Assembly: GCA_958496175.1 (NCBI GenBank)
Contig: OY292278.1
Location: 10,292,001-10,356,000, forward strand
Reading direction: 5' to 3'
Origin: Sisyra terminalis
Taxonomy: Eukaryota; Arthropoda; Insecta; Neuroptera; Sisyridae
Length of the DNA: 64,000 nucleotides
A program made the position numbers and the translations under genes. The stretch's first letter is position 1, and each line of letters starts with the position of its first letter. Below, in pieces: positions 11,157 to 23,412 of this stretch. The notes beneath the pieces are model-generated. The model saw only the letters and a list, made by a program, of their open reading frames with translations. It was not told where the DNA came from and did not search any database.

Positions 11157-11362
11157 GTATAATAAAACTATGGATAAGAATACCAGTCATGTTATGGATA
11201 AAACATTCTTAATATTAGTAGACCTTTATAAAATTACAATTGACAGCAATTAAAATTATTAAAATTCAAATTTTGTTCAAATTATTTAAATTTTTTAGCT
11301 CATTTAACAAACAACGATTTTCCTGAAACTGTTTTTCATAGTTCATTTTTTACTACAAAGGT

Positions 11363-12511
11363 CTGTTAAGCTTAAATAGGGTTGATATTAAATGGTTTTA
11401 ACCGGTTTTTGACTTTTAGAAGAAAAGACGTAATATTAAAAAAATACTATGTTTTTTGTATAAAATAGCAAATAACCAAATCAATATCTCAGTTAAAAGA
11501 AGAGAAGAACAATAATTACAAATTACAATTTTTGCATCAAATTTAATTATTCTGAAAAATAGGCCATTAAAAATCATAAAATATTCACCAAATGATTGGC
11601 TAGTTTTATTTTTATTTTGGACACAATATATAAATAACAAATAATTGTTTTTGGTTCATTTATTCGTTTCCTCAAATAAATAAAATCTTGCTTTCTAAGT
11701 CTTTAGATTTGTAAGTTTTTCTTCAAGGTCTTCAAGAAACTTAAGGGATGATTTTTTTATGGTTTCCTTTAAAAAAAAGTATTACTCTGGAGTTTGGGTA
11801 ATTTCTTTGCTTTGTTCTTCATCAAAAACGATTTCCACATAAAGATTGAAAATACTTTAAGCAATATCTTTCCAAATAGCTGAATAATTCAGGTTTTTGA
11901 AGCAAAAAAAAAACGGTATCTGTACTTTTGTACGTTTAGCCAAATGTTATATACAGAAAACTATACCAAAAATTCTTGACAATAAAATTTCGTTATACAC
12001 ACCAAAAGGTTTTTCCCGATTTTCAAGGAGTGAGAAAATTGTTCAAAATTATATTGTAAATAACTTTGATGATAAAATTATCACATAACAATATATTGAG
12101 TTGTCGTATTTTAACATTTAAGAAATTGGATTTCATTCTAAAAATTGTATAAAAGCAATCAATCATCCCTTATTTTTCCATCTTAAGAAGACTAATTGAA
12201 TTTTCAAATTCAAATAAATGGGATGTATTTTAATTTATATCCTGTTTAAGAAAAAAATTATAAAATATTCATCATCAAAAGTGGAAACTCCTGTGAAAAA
12301 TACAGCCTGGTCATACTTAAAAGATATATATTGCATCGAATTGAGATTCGATATCGCAAAAAATACAGATTTCTTTTTTTTTTCTTTTGTTAATGATTTT
12401 ATTACTAGTTCAACAATTATTATTGTAACGCATACTGTTGATGTATTTATTGTTATGTATAGTTTGTATAGGTTTTTTTATACAATATCGTTATATAATA
12501 TATATACATTT
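11363..12511. other. AT-rich unassigned DNA
   Basis: No supported feature. The open frames at 11416-11640, 11897-12088 and 12218-12517 have no recognisable motifs, and the last one runs into the next foldback. Confidence 0.45.
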
Positions 12512-13527
12512 GACTGATTCAAAAAAAATGATGAATTTTTTTTTCTTCATTATATCGAAAATATTGTTGGGAATGACAAAAAAAAATCCTCTGAAAGTTT
12601 AAGCTCTTAATATTAATATTAAGAAGTGTCGAATCACAAATTTCGATTTTCCAATTAAATCACATGGGAACAATATTCTCTTGCACTTTGAAATTTTATA
12701 GCTCACGTTGGTGACAATATTTCGGAATGACCAAGGTATATTCTTGTAGAAAATTGGACGATCTACAAAAAAGGTCTTTAAAAGTTTTTGATTTATTTAT
12801 TCCTTGAAAAGTTATTCGAGGTCAAAGTTGAACTAAAGAGAAATTTTAATATTTTTTCAATTGTTTGACGCAACCATCAATTTTATGAGAAAATTTTATA
12901 GGACGTTTTTTGTAGAGCACTTGTTTTCCTATAAATTATCTATATAAAAGTTTTAGATATTTTTCACAGGTCCTAAGTTATTTAATTAAAATAAAAAAAA
13001 AATATATTAAAAATATATTAAAAATAAAATAATTCAGGGAATTTTCAGTTTGGTGCAAATAACTTAGGACCTGTAAAAAATATCAAAAACTTTTAAAGAG
13101 ATAAGTTATAGGAAAAAAATGCTCTACAAAAAATGTCTTATAAACTTTTCTCATAAAAGTGATGGTTGCGTCAAAAAATTGAAAAAATATTAAAATTTAT
13201 CTTTAGTTCAACTTTGACCTCGAATAACTTTTAAAGGAATCAATATATCAAAAACTTGTAAGACCACCTTTTTTGTAGATCGTTCAATTTTCTACAAGAA
13301 TATACCTTGGCCATTCCGAAATATTGTCACCAACGTAAGCTATAAAATTCCAAAATGCAAGAGATAATTGTTCCCATGTTATTTAAATAGAAAATCGAAA
13401 TTTGCGATGCGGCACCTTTTAATATTAATATTAAGAGCTTAAACTTTCACAGGATTTTTTTTGCCATTCCCAACAATATTTTCTATATAATTAAGAAAAA
13501 AAAATCATCTTTTTTTTTGAATCAGTC
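12512..13527. mobile_element. TA-flanked foldback element, family C
   Basis: Full-length inverted arms from GACTGATTCAAAAAAAATGA to its complement, with TA beyond the right end. Sub-terminal AAGCTCTTAATATTAATATT is the family C version of the module seen in families A and B. Inner arm blocks such as TCGAGGTCAAAGTTGAAC, ACCAAGGTATATTCTTGTAG and TAGGTCCTAAGTTATTT-like segments are mirrored across the centre near 13010. No transposase. Confidence 0.8.
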
Positions 13528-16351
13528 TAATATATATAATATCGTTTCAATATATTTTTTATCGTTTGTGTTCATATTTGTTACACAAATAGACGATGTT
13601 TTGATTTAATTAGTATTTTGAGATTTCCTTTGTAGTATAGTGTTCAACATCATTATATCAAAGCAAATAAGTGTTAATTAATTGGTCCTTAAATTCAATC
13701 TTGGAGATTGGATCAAATATTTTTTTATCTTTACGTAATACTCTTTTGAAAATTTATTTTTTAATCGATAAGTAAACATAAAGGAAGTATTTTTAGCTAA
13801 TTTATGATAAAAATTTCAATAAGTTAATTTCCAATCAACAAAATACTTTGTGTCAACATCAAACAAATGGATATAAGCTCCCATCCAAATCGACACAAAA
13901 ATTTACATAAGCAAAATGTAATTTCACATTTCCATCGTTATCTCCGTAATATGGGATAAATTTTATTTAAATTTTAATTGATTGTAAACGTTTCGGTTAG
14001 TTAAATATAATTCAAAAGAAAAAATAAATGGATACCTACGCTTTTAAAAAGCTCCACTCTTTTTCATTTGCACAATATGGCCCAGGCAGCCTTATCACAA
14101 GGGAGGCGAAACTTTATTCCATTAGCCCCTGTGTTCTCCAAATCTGTTGACATATTAAACGTAACTTCTCATTTTCAAAAGTCCCTTGGGAAATGACTGT
14201 ATGGTTTTTGGCTGTTGCCAAATTAGTTTTCGATATAAAAGCGAATTTTTTAGGAAATTAATTTATATATATAGCGGCCGGATGAAAAAGTAAAATTTTA
14301 ATTAAAGGATCGGAGGTGGACGTGTAATTTTGGTTGAGGGTTGAGGAGTTTACGTGTATTTTGTCTAAGGGTTGTATTTGTGTTAATTACAAACATTATA
14401 CGACAAATGGGACTGGCTGATGGAAACCGGGGTGGACAATAGAATTTGTTGGCTAATCTATTATGGACGTGTAAGGGAAAATCATGGAGGTTCTAAGTGA
14501 CGAAGGATAATAACATTGTTATTATCGTAGATAGACTTCCCTTCTAATGTGAAATTTAAAATAATTTATATACAATAAATTGATTTCATGTTTTCAACTC
14601 AATTAATTAGTGAAGTTTTGTCGATTAAATTAAAATTTTAATACTGCTTTGAAATGAATGGAATTTTATTTATATATTCCATTTTTTTCCTGTTTAGTCC
14701 TTGAACAATTCAAAAAAGAAAACAAAAAACAATGTAAACAGTTCATATGATGAAAATTTTAAATTGAAATCCTGTTCGAAATTATATGATAAAAAATTAA
14801 ATGGTCGATTGGTTCATTGAAAATAAAATATTTAAAATGCACAACAAGGATAATGAATTTTTCGGGTAGAAATTTTTCAAGAAAACGTGTGTGGAACGAA
14901 ATAAGGATAATACATATCTGAAGTCCCGCAGGGACTATATAAATGTGAATAAAATTTCAAATTCTATCCAGATATTTTACGAACTGAACGAAAAAAAAAA
15001 GAGTAGAGTTTCACTGTAAAAATGTTCCGACTTGCATTGAATGACTCCCGAAGGGGTTGCGTTCTTTCAGCATCCAGACATACCCCATATATTCCCATTT
15101 CACCATTTCCAATCTCTTTGTCTAGCACATTGATTCGTTAAAATGAAACGAACGATGGAATTTTTAAAAATTTATCAAACTTACCGTACCTCCTATCCCG
15201 GTTGGTGTTAAGCAAGATTCATGGTGACTCGCCATGTTCGTATCCTTTTATTTGAGGTTCACTCTATAAACTAGCGACTAATGTCTTAATCGCAGGTTTC
15301 ATTGTGATTGAAATTCTGGAACATTGGAGCACTTCTAATTTATTTACGAGTCCCATCCCTGTATCGCTGTCCGTTGAGATCCCGAAAACCATATTTTGGT
15401 CAGTGACCTTTACACACCAAAGATTTTCCTTTAATCATTATAGGCTTCATTGTATAGGAAAGGATCGACTTGAGGAAAACTATTCTAGTGAAAGATTTGT
15501 ATTTATGTGAGCCTTAATTATATTACATATATTCCCGTACATTCGTGTTATATCTTCAAAGCATTTATATAGAAATAAATTAACATTTACCCTCATGGGA
15601 AACAATGAAATCTTGTTTAGCAATAACATGAAAAAATGCAATTTGGAATCATTTTAACTGCATATTGTTGCTTTCCCTTATCATTTGTTTCTGAAATCAT
15701 CTACTTTAAATAGTTGTAGCAAAGATTAAACACTGTTATTTTTTCTAGGTGAAGCCATTAAAAGCTTTCACAAAACGTCCAAACTTCGATTAAATTGATT
15801 TATTGACTGTTGAGAAAAAAAATATTTTCGCATTTATCATTTTTTCGAATTATTCGCAAATCAAATGACATATATAGTTTAAACTTGGAGAATAAACTTA
15901 TCTTTTTAGTACCAACAAATCATCCAAAAATGGTTCAAATACCTTTCTGAAAACATCAATATATTCTTGTTATCTGCGGTGAATAAAGCTATGGTTCTTT
16001 TATTAAAATCTATTTATTTAAGCAAAATGTGCCCCTTTACCTTCAATACACTTTTTTTGAAGAAATTTTACTGCATTGATCTATATTTTGAAGAAATTCT
16101 GGTTTTGAGAGCTAATAAAATTAGATACAAAACTTTTCAGAATCTTTTCCTTTGCATACCTGTTGAAAACTGTTCTAAATATTTAAAAAAAATAATGTAA
16201 ATCTCAATTTTGCAGTAACTAGATGATCCACCGGATCTTTTGCCAACTTTAATTGTTGATAAATTGGTAATGGTTCCAAAGATTAGAATCAGATGTTGTC
16301 AATACTTACAGTAGTATAAAACAAGGAACGACTTACCGAAGGAAATGACAA
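13528..16351. other. Unique, CpG-containing intergenic or intronic DNA
   Basis: No gene recognised. Between about 14030 and 15560 base composition is more balanced than elsewhere. At 14280-14500 the plus strand is rich in G and T (for example GATCGGAGGTGGACGTGTAA). A small perfect hairpin AGTCCC-GCA-GGGACT lies near 14922. No repeat copy from elsewhere in the window occurs here, so this may be original host sequence with regulatory content; no function can be read from it. Confidence 0.4.
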
Positions 16352-16459
16352 TCCTGTTAAAAAAAGGCATTTAGAGGCATTTTGAAATCATTATATTTAA
16401 AATGTTTTTAATAACTTTAAACGACTTCTAATTGCCTTTAAATGCCTTTTTTAACAGGA
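16352..16459. mobile_element. Short hairpin MITE
   Basis: 108 bp with inverted ends TCCTGTTAAAAAAAGGCATT and its near-complement ending TTTTTTAACAGGA; each arm repeats GGCATTTAGAGGCATTTT-like units, complement AATTGCCTTTAAATGCCT. No target duplication is obvious. It may be a MITE or a simple hairpin. Confidence 0.6.
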
Positions 16460-16578
16460 AATTTTTTATAGTATCGAATACGGTATCTTTAAAAAAATAA
16501 GTCACAAAACAGTAATTATTTAATACAGGGATCTATGCTTGGAAATATTTACTTAAGTGTATAGAAGTATAAGGAGTA

Positions 16579-17519
16579 GACTGGGTCAAAAAAATCGACT
16601 ATTTTTTTTTTTTGAATAGTATATCGAAAATATTGTTAAGGAGACAAAAAGAAAATATCGGGATGGTTTGAGCCCTTAATATTAATATTACGAGGTCTAT
16701 CATCTTTAAATTCGGTTTTTTATTTGTTATCAAGGCAAAAAAAATATCTGCACATAAATTTATGGAAAATTAAATTCCCTACAAAAAACGTCTCATTAAA
16801 AATTTTTGCCAGGCACGCCGTTTCCGAATAATCAAGCTTTAAACATTGATATATTTTTTTGATTATCTTCTTTATTTTGGAATTTTGTAACTAACGAACA
16901 AATATATATATATAGAAATGAATAATATAGATTCATGAAGGAAATTTAATGTTCTACAAAAAAGGTCTCTTAACGTTTCTACATAAAATCAGTCTTTCAA
17001 AAGTTATTAACAGTTAAAGTTGAAGGATAAATTAAAGTATCGTTTTTTTCGTTGTTGAACTAATTTTGAAAGAGTGATTTTATGTAAAAACGTTAAGAAA
17101 TCTTTTTTGTAGAGCATTAAATTCCCTTTAAGAATATATATTTTTTATTTCTATATACTTATTTGTTCGTTAGTTACAAAATTCCAAAATAAAGAAGATA
17201 AATCTAAAAATTATTTCAATGTCTGAAGCTTGATTATTCGGAAACGGCGTGTCTGACAAAATTTTTTAAAAAGACGTTTTCTGTAGGGAATGTAATTTTC
17301 TATAAATATATGTGCAGATAATTTTTTTTACGTTGATAGTTTGACAGCATTGACGCAAAAATGAAAGCGCAATTAAAAAATCTAAATTAAAGATGATAGA
17401 CCTCTTTATATAAATATTAAGGGCTCAAACCTTCCCGATATTTTTTTTTTTTGGCACCTTGAACAATATTTTCGTTATACTTTTCAAAAAAAAAAATAAT
17501 CGATTTTTTTGGCTCAGTC
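16579..17519. mobile_element. TA-flanked foldback element, family A, copy 2
   Basis: Second copy of the element at 1665-2632, with ends GACTGGGTCAAAAAAATCGA and complement. It shares the GAGCCCTTAATATTAATATT module, the TTTCCGAATAATCAAGCTT block and TAACTAACGAACAAAT. The TA at the left is intact; at the right one extra T separates the end from TA. Confidence 0.8.
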
Positions 17520-17520
17520 T

Positions 17521-19007
17521 TATGGTCACTTATGGTCGTTGGTGTTTATAGTTTTAATTTTTGTAATCAGTCCTATTATTTACCGTGTTATTTATTTTTA
17601 AACGGAAAACCGACGAAATATAATACAAAAATAAGAAATAAAAATAAAATTCCTGAAACAAGAGAAAGAATTTATTGAAAAATGTTCCTTTCACAGTACA
17701 GAATGGTTGAAAACCTTTAAGAATTAAAATGTTCTCTTGAGCTATCTCAAATTCACGTTTGATAGATATAAGGGGCGTCATTCCCTTAAAAAGTTATTTT
17801 ATAAATTTAATCGAAAAATATATGGTCGACATAATATACGACTTATTGCTATAAAATTTACGTATTTATACATCAAAATCGCATTAAATCATTATCATAT
17901 ATTATTAAATTTGCATAGTTTATGATTGAATTAAAACAATAATTATTTTATGCAAAGGTTTCATAAATATTTATTAAACGGAATTGTATTACGCCATGTT
18001 CATAATTCCTACGAGTGTTACCCGCCCGGTTCGATTAAAAAGGGACAAACTTTGTTTTCCATTACGTTTAATTTTAAAACAATAAAAGCAAACAAGAAAG
18101 GATTATTCATCACAATATTCCATTTTCCAAAGATTTCATTTATAATCCATTAAGTTTTAAGAAATTGAAACACTCTTAATCTCATTCCGTTGAAATATTG
18201 TATCATTCCACGTCAAGCTCGCTGCCTTTTATGTTTAAATTAAAAAAAAAAGAATGAAAAAAAAAATATTCATTAATTAATTTTCCCTGTAATTTATGTC
18301 ACTCAAAATTAATATAAATTGATCTGAAGCCCACATTGTTTAATTTGACTTCAAAAGGTAAGATTGTAGTCATAAAGGGAAGTGAAGCATAAAGCGGGCG
18401 TAAATCAAATTCTTCGCTTACCTTATTCATCCGTTACTTATTGAGAAGTCTCATTTAATTATTACACTAAATACGGAAATATAAAGTGTCTTATTAACTT
18501 AGAGGCAAATTAAATTATAACGTTATGATGTGCTGGGTAAATTGATTTAAATATATGGGAATTAATTTACATCAGAAAGAAACACTTGGTGAAGTTCACA
18601 TATAAGATAGTTTTGGAGAAATTGTTTCTTATTTTGAAAACAAAAAGTACACCTGAATAAACCTAATTGCTTGAAAATTCTTTGTAAAATTATTATTTTT
18701 TATCTTCGGGCATAAATTTGTTGATATTCAAAAATGCAGTCTACAAAATGTCGACATTTAAGTCGAAAACTATTGATACTCTTAAGGTATAATCCGCTGA
18801 ACTATGGTGTGAAGTAATTTAAAGAAAAGCAGGAAATTAAAAAAAATCGATGCATTGAACTACCTATAGCTTTTTTAATAATGAAATTTCATTTTTTTTC
18901 TGAAGTTACACCTGATAAGTGTGAAAATTTATCATGAAAAGTACTCGGATCATGATTATTTTGTCGAGAGATTAGAAATTTAATCAAGAGTTATTTTATG
19001 ATGCTGA
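17521..19007. other. AT-rich unassigned DNA
   Basis: No supported gene. A slightly less AT-rich patch near 18000-18060 (TTACCCGCCCGGTTCGATTA) has no recognised identity. Confidence 0.4.
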
Positions 19008-19015
19008 TTTATATT

Positions 19016-19723
19016 CAGTGGCGTAGCTAGGTAACCAAGGGCCCTGGGGCTAATTAAAAAATGGGGCCCCAGTGCTATGTAAACTGATTAGGTTTTATCA
19101 AATAAAAATATGAGATATAGAAATACTTTAAGAATGCTAAGCTACTTAAGCTCTTTTTTGTGCACTGCAGGGCAGGTAATAAAAATATTAAACAGTAACA
19201 ACATAAATTACAATTAATCCTTGGTGTAGGTTTGGCTAATAAAACGAAATTGAGAAGATTCAAGGGTTTATTATATAAAGATCGGGTCTACCAACTGACT
19301 TAATAACAATTATATTTACAATTTTTTCCTAGTTTTGGTTTTCGCAAAAGTATCAATGACTTCGTTAAAATCTAAGCTTGATGCGGTTTTGTTTTCAATT
19401 ACTATTAGCGAAAAATGTCGGAGTCGAATTTGGCTCATATTATTTCTTAAATAATTTTTTATTATTTTTAATTTGCTAAATGACCTTTCAGCTGCAGAAG
19501 TGACAGGAATTGGAAAGAATAATAACATCGCTGTAAATACTTCCGTTATGTTGCATTCTAGCACTCCATATTTGCTCATTATTTCCTTACATAATTGGTA
19601 AACTTCCAACTGAATTTACAAAAGTTCAGTTCGATCGAGATTTCTGGTAAGGATTCGAGGGCCCCCTGAGCTTGAGGGCCCCGGGGCACTGCCCCGTCTA
19701 ACCCCTGGGTAGCTACGCCACTG
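19016..19723 (-). mobile_element. hAT transposon, internally deleted
   Basis: 708 bp with terminal inverted repeats beginning CAGTGGCGTAGCTA and an 8-bp target duplication, TTTATATT (19008-19015) and TTTATATC (19724-19731), one mismatch. Termini and duplication length are typical of hAT. It still encodes the C-terminal dimerisation region of the transposase on the minus strand, so it is a deletion derivative of an autonomous element. Confidence 0.9.
19316..19609 (-). pseudogene. hAT transposase C-terminal (dimerisation) fragment
   Basis: A 97-residue open frame containing FPIPVTSAAERSFSKLK followed by IKNYLRNNMSQIRL, the conserved hAT C-terminal dimerisation signature (aromatic/proline segment, S-ERxFS, K-I-K-YLR, M-RL). 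It ends with TFAKTKTRKK. The catalytic D, D and E region and zinc finger are missing, so it cannot be an active transposase. It lies wholly inside the hAT element, on the opposite strand, and stops before the TIR. Confidence 0.85.
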
Positions 19724-19731
19724 TTTATATC

Positions 19732-21020
19732 TTGTTTTTCCTGACAAAGATAGACAAAAAATATATCAATTAAAAGAATTTGGAATTTATAACAATTTAT
19801 AGTTTAAAATTAATGTGAAAAGAACTTCAAACTTATCTGCATCAAAATCGATTTCTGGATGAACCCTAAAAACGTAGAATGACGTTTTAAGTCGCCCACG
19901 CCGTATTTCATAGCATTGGGGATGAAAGGTAGAATTGGGGTAGGACTATAATAATAAAAATCATGTTAACTCCATTAAATAAAAAGTGAATATTTCGGGT
20001 AGAGCCCCACTTCGTAAATGGGGTCACAGCAATAATTATTTATTATTTCGTTTACATATTTCATTTTTCACGGAGCCGGTGCGTTATTCGTTAAGTATAT
20101 AATTACTATTCAAAGCAATTTAAAATCTTTTACCACAATAACACATTTAATTAAAATTGACACATCCAAAATGGCGGCTCGACTGGAGAACGACCAAAAT
20201 TAAAACGCAAGTGTTAAAAAAAGTTTGCATGCATATTTTAATTAATTCCGACAAGGGGATGTTTTATAATGTAATTCAGTGTGACTGGTGTGAAAATTCG
20301 ATGAAAAAAGTGACAAGGAATTACGAGGGTTGTTGCTTGGGGTTGATGGGACATGTATCGTCGGTGATGGTTGGGAATAGTTTTGATCGGGGATGGTGGA
20401 AATCGGGACAATGTTTGCGATCGTTGTGGGTCACGTTTGGTGCCATTGTAATAGATGGTGAGGCAATGACGCAGTAAAGATGCATAAAAAGTTTCAAGAA
20501 AATTTCACTGAAACTTGATTAATTATTAAGGTTTTGAGAGTTTATTATGCTTAAGTATAATGTACTATGTATACGTTTTTCTTAGAGTTTGCATCGTGTT
20601 GTAACTCCGGAAGTTTATCCCTCCATTCGCGTTTGCAATTTTCTTGGAAATTTTTTGCTTTGGGAAAAACCTTATTTTTTACTCAATTTTAAATAATCCT
20701 ATTTTAAGGTATCCGATCTGATATGATAAATTATGGGTATGTGAAAAAAGGCACTAATAGTTTGTGTTCTTACAAGGATTGAACACCTATGAGATTATCT
20801 TCATAGTTGAACATTTTCTTCATATGCAAAAGTTAGAACTTTGAAGAACTATAAAACCAAGGACTTGTTCTTCAGCATTAAAAATCAATCCTATCCCAAT
20901 TAGCTTACATAATTATAAAATTTAATTTTTTCGTTACTTTTTATTAACAAATCGATGGATTTTTTTTAAGAACGTCAACTTTCCAAAAAATTTACTAGAA
21001 TCTATAAACTAGTTTCTATT
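19732..21020. other. Unassigned DNA with a G-rich patch
   Basis: No gene recognised. The plus strand from about 20280 to 20470 is G-rich (GGGGTTGATGGGACATGTAT, GATCGGGGATGGTGGAAAT) and gives a 106-codon open frame that has no ATG start and no recognised motif, so it is not called as coding. Confidence 0.4.
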
Positions 21021-21028
21021 ATCTACAG

Positions 21029-21664
21029 CAGGGGTGTCAAACTCAAAAGTTTACTTGAGCCAAATAAACAATGTTTAACTTTAGTTGGGCCGCAAAAAAA
21101 ATCAATGTTTATAGAAACAAATAATTTTATTTTGAATTGTACTTAGTAATAAGCATTATATAAAGTCAAATTATTATTTATGTCCTGATACATCTCTTCT
21201 CTGCTACTATCTTTCCTATTTTACCAGAAATTTTATTGTTGAAGACTTATTTCAAAATTAACCCAACGTAAGCGTTATTAATACAGTTTGGTATAGTTCA
21301 TGGATCGGCAACCTTTTGTTGTAAAAGGGCCAAATATTTTTCATGGAGATCAGTGCGGGCCGCACTTGCAGTAGGTATACCTACAGTATGTAAGTACTAA
21401 TATTTTAGTTTTAAAAATAAAACGCTATGTGTCCGTCATGTGCGTTACGGCGAGAATCTTGCGGGCCGCACCAAGATGTCTCACGGGCCGCAGGTTGCCG
21501 ACCCATGGTATAGTTTATAAAAATAGTATATTATAATTTTATACATTGGTTTCGTTTCTAATTCATATTTCCATTTTACTTTGGTCAGATATCAGGTAAC
21601 TGGAGCGCAAAAATGTTCATCTTGGGTCGCATGCGGCCCGCGGGTCGCGATTTTGACACCCTTG
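21029..21664. mobile_element. hAT MITE, outer element of a nest
   Basis: 636 bp with termini CAGGGGTGTCAAACTC and complement TTTTGACACCCTTG, bounded by a perfect 8-bp target duplication ATCTACAG (21021-21028 and 21665-21672). These are hAT hallmarks. No transposase remains. It contains a second, smaller element at 21299-21507. Confidence 0.9.
21299..21507. mobile_element. hAT MITE nested inside another
   Basis: 209 bp with termini CATGGATCGGCAACCTTTTG and complement CAGGTTGCCGACCCATG, and a perfect 8-bp target duplication GTATAGTT (21291-21298 and 21508-21515). It inserted into the element at 21029-21664 and is therefore younger. Its interior includes GCGGGCCGCAC blocks and a palindromic GTAGGTATACCTAC. 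Confidence 0.9.
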
Positions 21665-21672
21665 ATCTACAG

Positions 21673-22367
21673 AATATCAAGTTTTCTCACGAAGAAATAT
21701 CTTTTTAAATTTCCATTCCGGTCGAAAGATTCAAGCCACCCGAAAATTATTTCCTAGTTTATCTTAAATATTTGGCAACGGAGCTTCAACCATTAGATAA
21801 TTCAAACGTAACTAACATCATAACTAACTCAAAAATGACCAAGTATTGATCCAGGTTCATCTTCTTCAATTTCATCGGAAATCTCCTGTTTTATAGAGAT
21901 ACTTAACCGAAAGAAGATTCCCGACTATACGTGAATAATCGAGACGATCCTATAAGACCTTACTTTTTAATGCAATCTTAAAAAAAGATAATTTTTCATC
22001 GTTTTGGAAAATTGCGAAAATAATTATAATCTACTAGCCATGCTATAGGCCTATAAGTCTCAAACCTAACAAAATTGTTCTAAAAAGATTCCTTCTGTAA
22101 AAGCTTCAACCTATGACCGATAAACAATTTTTTTTCCCAAGCCACCAGTATAGACTTCGACAGGAACACTCCATTATTGAACAAACGCACAAGGTTGCTT
22201 TCATAATTATTTTCCGCAACCTTCGAAGCCTTAATTCAAATATGGAAATAACCCAACTCTATGATTTATAAGGCGAATCAACTGTACATTCACAAAAATT
22301 ATTTGAAATATTCGCTAACTTCTTAGCACATCCAACATTATGTTTAAAGGCAAAATCAACTACGATA
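21673..22367. other. AT-rich unassigned DNA
   Basis: No supported gene or repeat was seen. Confidence 0.4.
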
Positions 22368-22463
22368 ATGAAAAAAAAATAGAACTTTAATTCAATATAT
22401 AGTAATACATACGCAGTCCGAAGTGGACCAAGTGAATTATTACTAGGAGTTCTATTTTTTCAG
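22368..22463. repeat. 96-bp three-block hairpin
   Basis: Three successive complementary blocks lie in register: AAATAGAACT with AGTTCTATTT, AGTAATA with TATTACT, and AGTCC with GGACC around the loop GAAGT. A chance hairpin rarely keeps three aligned blocks. It may be a small MITE or a hairpin RNA precursor; no known microRNA sequence was recognised. Confidence 0.45.
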
Positions 22464-22619
22464 CAGAAGTACAAACAAATTGCACTGCAATTTGGGTATT
22501 AGTATTTAGAAATATATATCAAAAAAAGTCCTTTCTAATTCAATACAAACAAAAGTTATAACGGTTTTTGTAAATGTAATTAAACTTTAATTACATCATT
22601 GTTAAAATTGAAAAACGAT

Positions 22620-23220
22620 CATAACTTTCAATTTATTGAAGTACAAACGAATTTTTTTACGGATTCTTCCGGGTACTGGTTTCTAGATGATGATACCGGT
22701 TGAATTTTCGTTTGTACCTCAACCGGAAAGAAGATAGAGTTTTCCGGATATTACTGATTTTCCTTGGTAGATTTTTCAAATCAAACATCGGTACAATCTA
22801 GCTACTTGGTTGCTCAGGATTGTACCCAAAAAAAATTTCTTCTAACGCAATCTCAACGGTAACTATAATGGTTTTTTTATGGATAATTACTCTCATTGCT
22901 TCTTTGTAGAAACTACAATGAAGTAGTGAGAGTCGAATTAATACTACAAAAACCAGCATAATGACTATGATGTACTGTTGGGATAGAGCTAGAAAAAACA
23001 TTTTTTCGGTGCAATCCTAAGCGACGCTGTAGTTAAATGTTACCATCGGTTGATTTTGAAACTCTCCCAAGAAAAATCTGTTATTGTCGGAAAACTGCAG
23101 TTTCCTTTTCGGTGGAGGTACAAACAAAAATTCAACCGGTACCATCAACTAGAGACCAACACCCGGAAGAATCCGCAAAAAAATTCGTTTATACCTCAAT
23201 GGATTTAAAATTATGGCTGT
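22620..23220. mobile_element. Foldback with nested smaller inverted repeat
   Basis: Outer arms share AAACGAATTTTTTTACGGAT, ACCGGTTGAATTTT and their complements around 22640-22800 and 23035-23215. The loop holds another inverted pair built on ACTCTCATTGCTTC and GAAGTAGTGAGAGT (about 22856-22975), and a third partial copy of that inner unit follows at 23231-23285. No coding content. Confidence 0.6.
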
Positions 23221-23287
23221 TTTTGCTGTTTCAACAATGAAGTAATGAGAGTCTAATTACCCATGCAAAAACCATTATAATTACCGT

Positions 23288-23412
23288 TGAGATACATAAG
23301 GATCTGAAACTTGCCGAACTAATGTATCTTAATAGTACCAACATGCCCTGCAATTATGAACCTAATACCTTTCTGGGGCCGATTTACTATACTTATCGTC
23401 CTATGCCCTTTA
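23288..23412. mobile_element. Terminal fragment of the 28-29 kb foldback family
   Basis: About 125 bp closely match the right end of the element at 27990-29241 (TTAATAGTACCAACA, TTCTGGGGCCGATT, ACTATACTTATCGTCCTATG). Its partner arm is absent, so it is a solo terminal fragment. Confidence 0.65.

Larger units (their letters stand above)
10479..11280. mobile_element. Insertion block with hammerhead-like motifs
   Basis: Comparison with copy A shows that this roughly 800-bp block was inserted into copy B. An 11-bp direct repeat TTATTTAAATT (10467-10477, 11282-11292) lies at the junctions and may be the target duplication. The block holds one canonical hammerhead-like motif near its left side and a separate foldback (10747-11156). 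No coding sequence is recognisable. Confidence 0.6.
9931..11362. repeat. Tandem segmental duplication, copy B
   Basis: Second copy of the duplicated unit. It lacks the TTAA element but is split by a separate insertion block at about 10479-11280. The duplication therefore predates both insertions. Confidence 0.8.

Noticed and set aside
20157..20477. 106-codon open frame as a gene
   Set aside because: No ATG at its start, no recognisable domain, and it follows from the local G-rich composition.
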